Positions 25,271 to 33,514 of a stretch of 53,993 bases of DNA are shown here, piece after piece. Position 1 is the first letter of the stretch. Every line of letters begins with the position of its first letter. The stretch comes from Caulobacter segnis (lineage in GTDB: Bacteria > Pseudomonadota > Alphaproteobacteria > Caulobacterales > Caulobacteraceae), in contig NZ_QFQZ01000025.1 of assembly GCF_003243465.1 (NCBI RefSeq), forward strand, positions 1 to 53,993, read 5' to 3'. The notes below the pieces were generated by a model. That model saw only the letters and a list, made by a program, of their open reading frames with translations. It was not told the DNA's origin and did no database searches. Made by a program: the position numbers and the translations under genes.

Positions 25271-26497
25271 ATGGCCGACACCAAGACGCCGCTCCTGCGC
25301 GAGCGCAAAGCCGCCGAGCACGCCCGCGTGACCTATGCGGAGCTGTTCTTCGACCTGGTGTTCGTGTTCGCGGTCACCCAGCTCTCGCACGCGGTGTTGC
25401 GCCATCCGGACGGTCCCGGCCTGATCCACGCGACGGTGCTGCTGCTGGCGGTGTGGTGGTCATGGATCTACACCGCCTGGGCGACGAACTGGCTAGACCC
25501 GGAGCGGGGCCCCGTCCGGCTGATGCTGTTCGTCATGATGGCCGCCGCCCTGGTGCTGGCGGCCGCGATCCCCGACGCCTTCGGAGAGCGGGGCCTGGCC
25601 TTCGCCGCCGGCCACGTGATCATCCAGGTCGGCCGCACGGCCTTCTTCCTGTGGAGCGCCTGGCGCGCGCCGCAGCACCGGCGGAACTTCGCGCGCATCC
25701 TGTCCTGGCTGGTGTTCGCGGCGGTGTTTTGGATCGCCGGCGCCTTCGTGAAGGGCGAGGCGCGGCTGCTGATCTGGGGCCTGGCGCTGGGGATCGAGTA
25801 TCTGTCGGCGGCGGTCGGCTTCTGGACCCCGGGCCTGGGCCGCACCAAGAGCCAGGAGTGGAAGGTCGAGGGTGGCCACATGGCCGAGCGCTGCGCCCTG
25901 TTCACGATCATCGCCCTGGGCGAGTCGATCATCGTCAGCGGCAGCACGGTGATGGGCATGCCGTGGGACCTGCCGGTGATGGCGGCCTTCGCCAGCGCCT
26001 TCCTGTGCAGCCTGGCGATGTGGTGGATCTATTTCTCCTCGACCGCCGAGGCGGCCAGCAAGGCGATCGAGGAGGCGAGGGACCCCGGCGCGATCGCCCG
26101 CGTGGCCTATACCTACACCCACATCCTGCCGGTGGCCGGGATCATCGTCGCCGCGGTCGGGGACGAGTGGGTGATCCACCATCCGCTGGGCCATGCGGAC
26201 TTCAAGATCGCCGCCGCCGTGATCGGCGGGCCGTTCCTGTTCCTGCTGGGCACGCTGCTGTTCAAGCTGGCGGTCTTCCGCCGCTGGTCGCGGTCGCGGA
26301 TCACCGGGCTGATCGCCCTGGCGGCCCTCGCGCCGGTGGCGCTAAGCCTCAGCCCCCTGGCGCTGTCGGCGCTGTCGACCCTCGTCCTGGTCGCCGTCGG
26401 GGCCTGGGAAAGCCTGACCCCGCGCCCGGCCGAGAAGCCGCCCGAGCATGACGGGATCAAGCCCGGGCTGAAGCCCGAAAAGACCAAGAAGCGCTGA
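25271..26497 (+). CDS. Low temperature requirement A (LtrA) family membrane protein
   Basis: The 408-residue protein has about ten transmembrane helices and the LtrA signature near the N terminus: EHARVTYAELFFDLVFVFAVTQLSH. Other family features are AERCALFTIIALGESII and a Trp-rich loop (AWATNWLDPERGP). The function of the family is unknown, though Listeria ltrA mutants fail to grow in the cold. TTG (25250) and GTG (25256) in-frame starts exist upstream; I chose ATG MADTKTPLL by family alignment. Its TGA directly abuts the uvrD stop on the other strand. Confidence 0.85.
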   Translation: MADTKTPLLRERKAAEHARVTYAELFFDLVFVFAVTQLSHAVLRHPDGPGLIHATVLLLAVWWSWIYTAWATNWLDPERGPVRLMLFVMMAAALVLAAAIPDAFGERGLAFAAGHVIIQVGRTAFFLWSAWRAPQHRRNFARILSWLVFAAVFWIAGAFVKGEARLLIWGLALGIEYLSAAVGFWTPGLGRTKSQEWKVEGGHMAERCALFTIIALGESIIVSGSTVMGMPWDLPVMAAFASAFLCSLAMWWIYFSSTAEAASKAIEEARDPGAIARVAYTYTHILPVAGIIVAAVGDEWVIHHPLGHADFKIAAAVIGGPFLFLLGTLLFKLAVFRRWSRSRITGLIALAALAPVALSLSPLALSALSTLVLVAVGAWESLTPRPAEKPPEHDGIKPGLKPEKTKKR

Positions 26498-28912
26498 TCA
26501 GGCCTTTTCGACGAAGCTGTCGATCACCTTCTTCTCGCCGGCCTTGTCGAAGGCCACGGTCAGCTTGTTGCCCTCGATGCCGGTCACCTTGCCGTAGCCG
26601 AACTTGACGTGGAACACCCGGTCGCCGCGCGAATAGGCGCTGTTGGTCGGGGCCGAGACGGCGACCAGCCGGCCTTCGCCCTCGATCGGGGCCGAGCGGG
26701 CGGCCGAGCCGGCGCGCACGCCGCCGCCGCGCCAGGAGCCGCCGCGTTCGGCGAAACCGGAGGTCCGCTCCTGGGCGCGTTTCCAGCCTGGGCTGTCGTA
26801 GCTGCCGGCCTGGAAGGCCGATGTGCCAGGATCGTCCCAGCGCGACGCCGCCGTCGACTGCATGCCGGGGCCGCCGCCATAGTAGCCGGTCTCCGACGCC
26901 GCATCGACGTGGGCGATCGGCAGTTCGTCGACGAAGCGGCTGGGCAGCTGTGACGTCCAGCGGCCATAGACCTGCCGGTTGGCCACGAAGCTGATCCGGG
27001 CCTCCTCGCGGGCGCGGGTGATGCCGACATAGGCCAGGCGCCGTTCCTCTTCGAGGCCCTTTTCGCCCTTGTCGTCCATGCTGCGCTGGCTGGGGAACAC
27101 GCCTTCCTCCCAACCGGGCAGGAAGACCAGCGGGAACTCCAGGCCCTTGGCCGAGTGCAGGGTCATGATCCACACGGCGTCGCCGGTGGCCTCGCGATCC
27201 AGGTCCATGACCAGCGACACATGCTCCAGATAGGCCTCCAGTGTGTCGAACGCGCCCATCGACTGCACCAGTTCCTTCAGGTTCTCCAGCCGCGTCTGGC
27301 TGGTCGGGCCCTTGTCCAGGCGCAGGGCGTCGGTATAGCCGCTCTCCTCCAGCACCGTTTCCAGCAGGCGCTGGTGGTGGACCGACCCGACCAGCGAGCG
27401 CCAGCGATCCAGGTCGCGGATGAAGTTGCTGAGCGCGGTGCGCGTGCGGGCCGGCAGGTCGTCGCTGCCGATGATCACGCGCGCAGCCTCGACCGTCGAA
27501 ATCCCTTCCAGGCGGGCGATCTGCAGCAGCTTCTGCACCGAGGTGTCGCCGATGCCGCGCTTGGGCGTGTTGACGATCCGCTCGAAGGCCAAATCATCGT
27601 CCGGCGACTGAATTAGGCGCAGATAGGCGTGGGCGTCGCGGATTTCGGCGCGTTCGAAGAAGCGCGGGCCGCCGACCACCTTGTAGGGGATCTGCAGCAT
27701 CACGAAGCGCTCTTCGAAGGCGCGCATCTGGAAGCTGGCGCGGACCAGGATGGCCATCTGGCTGTACTTGCGGCCAGCCTTCTTGGCCCGCTCGATCTCG
27801 TCGGCGATCAGCCGGCTTTCGGCTTCGCCGTCCCAGACGCCCGAGACCTTGACCTTCTCGCCGCCCTTGGCCGGGGTCCACAAGGTCTTGCCCAGGCGGC
27901 CCTTGTTGGCGGTGATCAGGCCCGAGGCGGCGGCCAGGATGTGCTCGGTGGAGCGGTAGTTGCACTCCAGGCGCACGACCTTCGAGCCTGGGAAGTCGCG
28001 CTCGAACCGCAGGATGTTGTCGACCTCGGCCCCGCGCCAGCCGTAGATCGACTGGTCGTCGTCGCCGACGCAGCAGACGTTCTGGCGGCCCTGGGCCAGC
28101 AGGCGCAGCCACAGGTACTGGGCGACGTTGGTGTCCTGATATTCGTCGACCATCACGTATTTGAACCGGCGCTGGAACTCGTCCAGCACGTCGGGATGGC
28201 CGGTGAAGAGGCTGATGTTGTGCAGCAGCAGGTCGCCGAAGTCGCAGGCGTTCAGGATGCGCAGCCGCTCCTGGTACTGGCGGTAGAGGGTGATCCCCTT
28301 GCCATTGGCGAACTCGCCGGCCTCGCTGGTCGGGACGCGGTCGGGCGTCCAGCCGCGGTTCTTCCAGCCGTCGATGATCTGCGAAAGGATCCGGGGCGTC
28401 CACCGCTTGGCGTCGATGTTCTCCGCCTCGATCAGTTGCTTGAGCAGCCGTTCCTGGTCGTCGGTGTCGATGATCGTGTAGTTGGACTTCAGCCCGATCA
28501 GCTCGGCGTGGCGGCGCAGGATCTGGGCGGCCACCGAGTGGAAGGTGCCGAGCCAGCGCAGGCCCTCGGCCTCCGGGCCGATGATGTGGGTGATCCGCTC
28601 GCGCATCTCGCGCGCGGCCTTGTTGGTGAAGGTGACGGCCAGTAACTCCCACGGGCGCGCGCGGCCCGTCGCGAGAATGTGGGCCAGTCGCGTCGTCAGC
28701 ACGCGGGTCTTGCCGGTGCCGGCCCCGGCCAGGACGAGCAGGGGGCCTTCGGTGGTCTCGACCGCCTCGCGCTGTTCGGGGTTCAGGCCGTCCAGATAGC
28801 CGGGCGCCGCGCCCGCAGGCGGCCGGGCCCGGGCGAGGTCGGAAATACGCGGAGCGGGAAGGTCGCCCGGGAATTCATCGTGGAATTCTGGCGAGTCGGC
28901 GTTGGAATGCAT
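26498..28912 (-). CDS. uvrD: ATP-dependent DNA helicase UvrD/PcrA
   Basis: This SF1A 3'-5' helicase acts in excision and mismatch repair and clears proteins from DNA. The 804-residue product starts at MHSNADSPEF; an upstream open extension lacks similarity. Motifs: Q-motif LNPEQREAV, Walker A LAGAGTGKTRVL, Ia VTFTNKAAREM, Walker B VMVDEYQDTN, III GDDDQSIYGWRGA, IV NYRST, V MTLHSAKGLEFP and VI RRLAYVGITRARE. The C-terminal Tudor-like domain (GDRVFHVKFGYGKVTGIEG) that contacts RNA polymerase in PcrA/UvrD is present. A Gly/Ser/Arg-rich linker (about 640-750) is disordered. Confidence 0.96.
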   Translation of the reverse strand: MHSNADSPEFHDEFPGDLPAPRISDLARARPPAGAAPGYLDGLNPEQREAVETTEGPLLVLAGAGTGKTRVLTTRLAHILATGRARPWELLAVTFTNKAAREMRERITHIIGPEAEGLRWLGTFHSVAAQILRRHAELIGLKSNYTIIDTDDQERLLKQLIEAENIDAKRWTPRILSQIIDGWKNRGWTPDRVPTSEAGEFANGKGITLYRQYQERLRILNACDFGDLLLHNISLFTGHPDVLDEFQRRFKYVMVDEYQDTNVAQYLWLRLLAQGRQNVCCVGDDDQSIYGWRGAEVDNILRFERDFPGSKVVRLECNYRSTEHILAAASGLITANKGRLGKTLWTPAKGGEKVKVSGVWDGEAESRLIADEIERAKKAGRKYSQMAILVRASFQMRAFEERFVMLQIPYKVVGGPRFFERAEIRDAHAYLRLIQSPDDDLAFERIVNTPKRGIGDTSVQKLLQIARLEGISTVEAARVIIGSDDLPARTRTALSNFIRDLDRWRSLVGSVHHQRLLETVLEESGYTDALRLDKGPTSQTRLENLKELVQSMGAFDTLEAYLEHVSLVMDLDREATGDAVWIMTLHSAKGLEFPLVFLPGWEEGVFPSQRSMDDKGEKGLEEERRLAYVGITRAREEARISFVANRQVYGRWTSQLPSRFVDELPIAHVDAASETGYYGGGPGMQSTAASRWDDPGTSAFQAGSYDSPGWKRAQERTSGFAERGGSWRGGGVRAGSAARSAPIEGEGRLVAVSAPTNSAYSRGDRVFHVKFGYGKVTGIEGNKLTVAFDKAGEKKVIDSFVEKA

Positions 28913-28984
28913 GGGAACATATGTAGCACACGGAACGCGCGGCTTAAGCCCCAACCCGTCCTTTCCGGGAACTCCCCGCCCGTC

Positions 28985-29002
28985 GTGTCGTTGATCCGAC
29001 AC
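28985..29002. promoter_or_regulatory. Inverted repeat GTGTCG-N6-CGACAC in the uvrD divergent gap
   Basis: A perfect 6-bp inverted repeat with a 6-bp spacer lies 32 bp before the small membrane-protein gene, in the 122-bp gap shared with uvrD. It could be an operator or a leader hairpin. It does not match the alphaproteobacterial LexA box. Confidence 0.3.
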
Positions 29003-29034
29003 TGGAAAAAACGCCGGAAGGCAGGGAGAGGAAT

Positions 29035-29226
29035 ATGGCTGAACAGACCAGCAGCGGCGGCGGCAACAGCGGCCTGGCGTTCATTGTCGGCGGCTTGGTG
29101 GTGATCGTCGCCGTCCTCGCCTTCTTCATGTGGTCTGGCGGCATCGGCCACAAGAAGCAGGTCGACGTGAACATCTCGGCCTCGGCGCCGAAGCTGCCCG
29201 ACGCGCCTAAGGCGCCGGGCGGGTGA
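29035..29226 (+). CDS. Small single-pass membrane protein, unknown
   Basis: The 63-residue product has a short Ser/Gly N terminus, one strong transmembrane helix (LAFIVGGLVVIVAVLAFFMW) and a Lys/Pro-rich tail ending KAPGG. A good GGGAGAGGA Shine-Dalgarno precedes the ATG. Its stop overlaps the next gene's GTG (GTGA), so the two small membrane proteins are probably translated together. I do not recognise the family. Confidence 0.7.
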   Translation: MAEQTSSGGGNSGLAFIVGGLVVIVAVLAFFMWSGGIGHKKQVDVNISASAPKLPDAPKAPGG

Positions 29227-29492
29227 AGCCGGGCATGACCGCCATGGCGCAGGAGCGCCGTTCGGAAGCCCGTCGCGACCGCGGCGGGCTTTGGGCGGCC
29301 GTCTTGGTTCTGGCGCTGCTGGCCGGCGCCGTCTGGGGCGCCTGGCGGCTGGGGGTGATGGCGGGCGAGGGCGCGTCCTGGCGTCAGTCGCTGCCCAGCG
29401 TGCCGGAAGCCTTGCGCAAGACCCCTATGCCCAAGCCGCCGACCCTGCCGACGCAGCGGAGACCGGCGGTCGAGCCGGGCGTTGGCGGCTAG
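29223..29492 (+). CDS. Small single-pass membrane protein, unknown
   Basis: The 89-residue product has a positively charged N terminus (QERRSEARRDRGG), one transmembrane helix (WAAVLVLALLAGAVWGAWRL) and a Pro-rich periplasmic tail. It starts with GTG overlapping the previous stop; an ATG five codons in is an alternative. The final CTAG is shared with the stop of the ribbon-helix-helix gene on the other strand. No homologue recognised. Confidence 0.6.
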   Translation: MKPGMTAMAQERRSEARRDRGGLWAAVLVLALLAGAVWGAWRLGVMAGEGASWRQSLPSVPEALRKTPMPKPPTLPTQRRPAVEPGVGG

Positions 29493-29707
29493 CCGGCCCC
29501 GCGCGCGGCTTGCTCCAGCGCGAACACCCGGCAGGCCGAGGCTAGGGCGCGATCGCCCCGGGCGTTGTCGATCCGCTGGATCAGAGCGGCCAGGCTGCCG
29601 CCATCCGTCGCGGCGGCGCGTTCTAGCACCGCCCAGAACTCCGGCTCGAGCGCCAGCGAGGTGGCGTGGCCGGCCAGGTTCACCGATCGCTTCTTCAGTC
29701 CGGCCAA
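29489..29707 (-). CDS. Ribbon-helix-helix domain protein (RHH_4 type)
   Basis: The 72-residue protein matches the RHH_4 pattern: KKRSVNLAGHATSLALEPEFW as the N-terminal strand and turn, then two helices (AVLERAAATDG and LAALIQRIDNARG) and a C-terminal helix. Family members are presumed DNA-binding proteins. The start is TTG, supported by AGGA eight bases upstream at the end of the DUF4169 gene, whose stop is 4 bp away. The pair DUF4169-RHH is probably one transcript. Confidence 0.8.
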   Translation of the reverse strand: MAGLKKRSVNLAGHATSLALEPEFWAVLERAAATDGGSLAALIQRIDNARGDRALASACRVFALEQAARGAG

Positions 29708-29711
29708 GCGG

Positions 29712-29888
29712 TCAGTCCTCGCGCTTGGCGCCGTCCAGCTCGCGCCGCAGCTTGTCGGCGCGAGCCGCTTCCAGGGACTTCTCGGCCTTCGTCCGGCCGA
29801 AGCGAGCGCGGTTCTCGGCCGCGCGCGCCTTGTCGTCGGCCTTGGCCTTGGCCTTGCGAGCCTGGTTCAGATTGACGACGTCGGCCAT
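29712..29888 (-). CDS. DUF4169 family small basic protein
   Basis: The 58-residue product begins MADVVNLNQARKAKAKAD, the diagnostic DUF4169 start, and continues as a single highly charged helix rich in Lys, Arg, Ala and Glu. Length equals that of the family. The larger open frame upstream is not coding. The function is unknown; it is commonly found next to an RHH_4 gene in alphaproteobacteria, as here. Confidence 0.85.
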   Translation of the reverse strand: MADVVNLNQARKAKAKADDKARAAENRARFGRTKAEKSLEAARADKLRRELDGAKRED

Positions 29889-29958
29889 GGCGCTTGCCTC
29901 CGAGCTGCTCGGTTCTCGACGGTAATCGGACGATCCCGCCGAGGACGCAAGCCCCGCC

Positions 29959-30543
29959 TCAGGCGTCGTCCTTGGCCAGGGCGCGGGCGAGCGCGGGGCG
30001 GGCGTTGGCGCGCGCCAGCCAGTCGTCATAGACCTTGTGCGGCGGCAGCATCTGTCTGGCGAACTGCAGCAGGCTCACGAACATGATGTCGGCGGCGGAG
30101 AAGGTGTCGCCCAGCAGCCAGGGCGAGGCCTCCAGCGTGGTGCGAAGGCGGTCGTCCATGGCTTGGTACTGCGCCTTGTCCTGGTCGTCCTGCCGCTGCT
30201 TCCAGAGATTGGTCACCGCCGGTTCCAGCACCCCGGCATAGTAGGCCAGCCAGGTGAGATAGGGGCCGCGCAGGGGCGCGCCGATAACCGGTCCCAGGCC
30301 CGCCTGCGGAAACTTGTCGGTCAGATAGAGGGCGATGGCCGCCGATTCCGTCACCAGCACGCCGTCGTCCATCAGGGCCGGCACCTGGCCATGCGGGTGC
30401 GGATTGGCGGGGTCGCGGGCGCCGGTGTTGCTGACACTCCGATAGACATCGACCTTGCGGATCTCGTAAGGCGCGCCGAGCTCCTCCAGCAGCCAGATGA
30501 ACCGGGTCGAGCGTGAGCGGGGCGCGTGGAAGAGTGTCAGCAT
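29959..30543 (-). CDS. Glutathione S-transferase family protein
   Basis: The 194-residue product has a thioredoxin-like N-terminal domain (MLTLFHAPRSRSTRFIWLLEELG, HGQVPALMDDGVLVTESAAIALYL; the last contains the glutathione-binding ES pair) and an all-helical C-terminal domain with the capping motif LLGDTFSAADIMFVSLL. This is a cytosolic conjugating or isomerising GST of unknown substrate. The Ser in RSRST could activate glutathione. It is divergent from a second GST, 155 bp away. Confidence 0.88.
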   Translation of the reverse strand: MLTLFHAPRSRSTRFIWLLEELGAPYEIRKVDVYRSVSNTGARDPANPHPHGQVPALMDDGVLVTESAAIALYLTDKFPQAGLGPVIGAPLRGPYLTWLAYYAGVLEPAVTNLWKQRQDDQDKAQYQAMDDRLRTTLEASPWLLGDTFSAADIMFVSLLQFARQMLPPHKVYDDWLARANARPALARALAKDDA

Positions 30544-30698
30544 AGGGCTTCCTCGGTCTGTCTTATTGATCAGAGCCTGCCTTGGCTCCGAACGCCAGGG
30601 TGGCCTCCTTCGATCCCGGATCTGGCAGCAGGCGTCTTCGTCTTGACGGTTAGCCAGAACCACTCGCCTATCCGCCGCGACAGCGCGGAGGCTCGACG

Positions 30699-31334
30699 AT
30701 GTATACGCTCTATGGTTCGCCCAGCACGGCCGGCACGGCCACCCACTGGATGCTGCTGGAGCTGGGCGTCCCGTTCGAGCTGAAGCTGCTGGACTTCGAC
30801 AAGGGCGAGCACAAGACGCCCGACTATCTGGCGCTCAATCCGGACGGCGTGGTGCCCACGCTGATCGTCGATGGCGCCCCCGTGACACAGATGGCCGCGC
30901 TGGCGACCCTGCTGGCCGAGCGCCATCCGGAGGCTGGTTTCGCGCCGGCGGTCGGCTCGCCAGAGCGCGCGGCTTATCTGAGCTGGAGCTTCTGGCTGGC
31001 CAACAGCTTCCAGCCCCACTTCCGCGCCTGGTTCTATCCGCACGAGCCGGCCGGCGGCGAGGCGCAGGAGGCGGTGAAGGCGGCGGCCCGCAAGAGCATC
31101 GAGGCGGGGCTGACGCGGCTGGACGCCCATCTGGCCGATCGGGACTATATCGTCGGCGACAGCTTCACGACGGTGGACCTCTTGGCCACGATCCTGTGCC
31201 GCTGGTCGCGCAACATGCCTCGGCCCGCCACCGACTGGCCGAACCTCAAGCGCTACCTCGACCGCATCCGCCAGCGCCCGGCGCTGCGCGAGGTCCACGC
31301 CCGCGAGGGGCTGACGGACTGGATCGATGGGTAG
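30699..31334 (+). CDS. Glutathione S-transferase family protein
   Basis: The 211-residue product has the GST N-terminal fold (MYTLYGSPSTAGTATHWMLLELG, NPDGVVPTLIVDG, with the usual ES pair replaced by TQ) and a helical C-terminal domain with YIVGDSFTTVDLLATILC. The replacement of the SNAIL/TRAIL-type glutathione contact (VTQMAALATLLAE) suggests altered substrate handling. It is divergently transcribed from the GST at 29959, and the two are only distantly similar. Confidence 0.87.
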   Translation: MYTLYGSPSTAGTATHWMLLELGVPFELKLLDFDKGEHKTPDYLALNPDGVVPTLIVDGAPVTQMAALATLLAERHPEAGFAPAVGSPERAAYLSWSFWLANSFQPHFRAWFYPHEPAGGEAQEAVKAAARKSIEAGLTRLDAHLADRDYIVGDSFTTVDLLATILCRWSRNMPRPATDWPNLKRYLDRIRQRPALREVHAREGLTDWIDG

Positions 31335-31342
31335 GAGCTAAA

Positions 31343-31459
31343 GTCCTCCCCCTAGCGGGGGAGGCGGCCGAAGGCCGGAGGGGGAAGTGCAGTTATCCGG
31401 CCTCTTCCCCCTCCGTCGTCTCTTCGAGCCGACACCTCCCCCGCTAGGGGGAGGATTTG
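31343..31459. repeat. Type B modular hairpin element (copy 3, inverted relative to copy 2)
   Basis: This is the reverse complement arrangement of the element at 23673-23790 with few mismatches; the palindrome CCTCCCCCTAGCGGGGGAGG is at its left end and a matching palindrome at its right end. It fills the space between the convergent GST and aspartate aminotransferase genes, ending about 5 bp from the latter's stop. Confidence 0.9.
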
Positions 31460-31463
31460 GGGT

Positions 31464-32666
31464 CTACTTCACGTTCGCGCAGAAGCGCTGGATGCGCGAG
31501 CAGGCGTCTTCCAGGACCTCGTTGCTGGTCGCGTAGCTGATGCGGAAGAACGGCGAGAGGCCGAACGCCGCGCCGTGCACGACGGCCACGCCTTCCGACT
31601 CCAGCAGTTCGGTCGCGAAATCCTCGTCGCTCTCGATGACCTTGCCCGAGGGGGCGGTCTTGCCGATCAGGCCGGCGCACGAGGGATAGACGTAGAACGC
31701 GCCTTCCGGGGTCGGGCAGTGCAGGCCGGTGGCCTGGTTCAGCATCGACACGACGAGGTCGCGGCGCTCCTGGAACAGCTTGGCGTTCGGCTTGATGAAG
31801 TCCTGCGTGCCGTTCAGCGCCTCGAGCGCGGCCCACTGCGAGATCGAGCAGGGGTTCGAGGTCGTCTGGCTGATCATCTTGCCCATGGCCTTGATCAGCG
31901 GCTCCGGGCCACCGGCGTAGCCGATGCGCCAGCCGGTCATCGAATAGCCCTTCGACACGCCGTTCATCGTCAGGGTGCGGTCATAGAGCTTGGGCTCGAC
32001 CTGGGCGATGGTGGTGAACGCGAAGTCGTCGAACACCAGGTGCTCGTACATGTCGTCGGTCAGCACCCAGACCTGCGGGTGGCGCAGCAGCACCTCCGCG
32101 ATCGCCTGCAGTTCGGCGCGGGTATAGGCGCCGCCCGAGGGGTTCGAGGGGCTGTTGATGATCAGCCACTTGGTCTTGGGCGTGATCGCCGCTTCGAGCG
32201 CGTCCGGGGTGATCTTGAAGCCGCTCTCGGCGGTGGTCTCGACCGAGACGGGCGTGCCGCCGGCCAGCAGGGTCATGTCGGGGTACGACACCCAGTACGG
32301 CGCGGGGATGATCACCTCGTCGCCCGGGTTCAGGGTGGCGACCAGGGCGTTGTAGATCACCGGCTTGCCGCCCGGGGCGACGTGGATCTGGCTCGGCTTG
32401 TACTCCAGGCCGTTCTCGCGCTTGAACTTGGCGCAGATGGCGGCCTTCAGCTCGGGCATGCCGTCCGGGTCGGTGTACTTGGTCTTGCCGGCCTTGATGG
32501 CCTCGATGGCGGCGTTCTTGATATTGTCCGGCGTGTCGAAGTCGGGTTCGCCCGCGGAAAGGGCGATCACGTCACGACCGGCGGCTTTCAGCGCGCGCGC
32601 CTTGGCGCTGATGGCGATGGTGGCCGACGGTGCGATGCGCCGCAGGGCGGCGGACTCGAGCGACAT
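31464..32666 (-). CDS. Aspartate aminotransferase, class I (subgroup Ib)
   Basis: A PLP enzyme that interconverts aspartate and oxaloacetate with glutamate/2-oxoglutarate, possibly also prephenate. The 400-residue product starts MSLESAALRRIAPSATIA and has VIALSAGEPDFDTP, INSPSNPSGGAYT, the PLP Asp in VLTDDMYEHLVFDD, and the Schiff-base Lys in NGVSKGYSMTGWRIGY, the Ib signature. The C-terminal FRISYAT carries the substrate Arg. The upstream 30-codon extension is excluded because family members start at this ATG. Confidence 0.93.
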   Translation of the reverse strand: MSLESAALRRIAPSATIAISAKARALKAAGRDVIALSAGEPDFDTPDNIKNAAIEAIKAGKTKYTDPDGMPELKAAICAKFKRENGLEYKPSQIHVAPGGKPVIYNALVATLNPGDEVIIPAPYWVSYPDMTLLAGGTPVSVETTAESGFKITPDALEAAITPKTKWLIINSPSNPSGGAYTRAELQAIAEVLLRHPQVWVLTDDMYEHLVFDDFAFTTIAQVEPKLYDRTLTMNGVSKGYSMTGWRIGYAGGPEPLIKAMGKMISQTTSNPCSISQWAALEALNGTQDFIKPNAKLFQERRDLVVSMLNQATGLHCPTPEGAFYVYPSCAGLIGKTAPSGKVIESDEDFATELLESEGVAVVHGAAFGLSPFFRISYATSNEVLEDACSRIQRFCANVK

Positions 32667-32923
32667 CTTGCAGGACTCCCCTGGGTTTGCCTGGTCCGAC
32701 TGGAGGACCGTTTCAGGATTGCGGGGGTCTTTACGCCCCCGTTCGCCGCGGTGCAACGCGGCGCGGCGCGTTTCGTCGAGGTTTTGGCCCCGCTTGCGCC
32801 GCGCGGCGTTCTTGCGCCCGGCGAGCCCGCGCGATAGCGGTAACAGGCGTGAGGTCGATCACCGCCAAGGTGACGGCCCTCGCGGGGGAAACGGCGGCCG
32901 CTCGTCGGCCGGAAGGGGGCATC

Positions 32924-33514
32924 GTGAAGACGAAGATCCTGTACATCGCCTTGGCCGTCGTGGCGCTGGCGATCGGCGCGGCCTCGCCAGGCCTGGCCCG
33001 CCAGTCGGGCGATGGCGACATCATGCAGAAGGCGATCAACAAGCCGTCCGCGAACTGGACGATCTATGGTCCCGACCAGAAGACCACGGCGATCAAGGAC
33101 AAGTCCGTCCAGGGCGGCGGGGCGCTCAGGGTCGAGGTGCTGGCCGGAAGCGACAAGCCCTGGGCCGTCGGGGCCTATCAGTCGATCACCGGCAAGGTCG
33201 CCAAGGGCGACGTGCTGCTGGTGGCGTTCTGGGCCAAGGCCGAAAGCGTCGACGGCGGACCGGCCAGCGCCGACATCTCCGCCGTGCGCGTGCAACGGGC
33301 CGCCGATCCCTACGACGCGGCGATCGAGCGCGGCGTCAAGGTCGGGCCGGAGTGGAAGATGTACACCGTGCCCGGCCGGGCCACGATCGACATCCCGGCG
33401 GGGGGCGGCGGAGTCGGTCTGCACCTGGGCTCGGCCAGGCAGACCGTCCTGCTGGGCCCGGTGTTCGTGCTCGACTTCGGGCCGGACTACGACCTGAGCA
33501 AGCTGGGCGGCTAG
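32924..33514 (+). CDS. Secreted protein with possible carbohydrate-binding-like beta-sandwich, unknown
   Basis: The 196-residue product has a signal peptide (VKTKILYIALAVVALAIGAA, cleaved near GLARQ) and a mature region rich in beta strands: GGGALRVEVLAG, VAKGDVLLVAFWAKAESVD, GPEWKMYTVPG and VGLHLGSARQTVLLGPVFVLD. The order resembles the jelly-roll of CBM4/9-type carbohydrate-binding modules fused to xylanases, but no catalytic domain is present and the resemblance is only by eye. The start is GTG after GGAAGGGGG. The stop CTAG is shared with the convergent FMN reductase. Confidence 0.65.
   Translation: MKTKILYIALAVVALAIGAASPGLARQSGDGDIMQKAINKPSANWTIYGPDQKTTAIKDKSVQGGGALRVEVLAGSDKPWAVGAYQSITGKVAKGDVLLVAFWAKAESVDGGPASADISAVRVQRAADPYDAAIERGVKVGPEWKMYTVPGRATIDIPAGGGGVGLHLGSARQTVLLGPVFVLDFGPDYDLSKLGG

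Noticed and set aside
28906..28920. GAAT-N6-GAAC near the uvrD start as an SOS (LexA) box
   Set aside because: The alphaproteobacterial LexA box needs GTTC-N7-GTTC; this has a wrong half-site and spacer.
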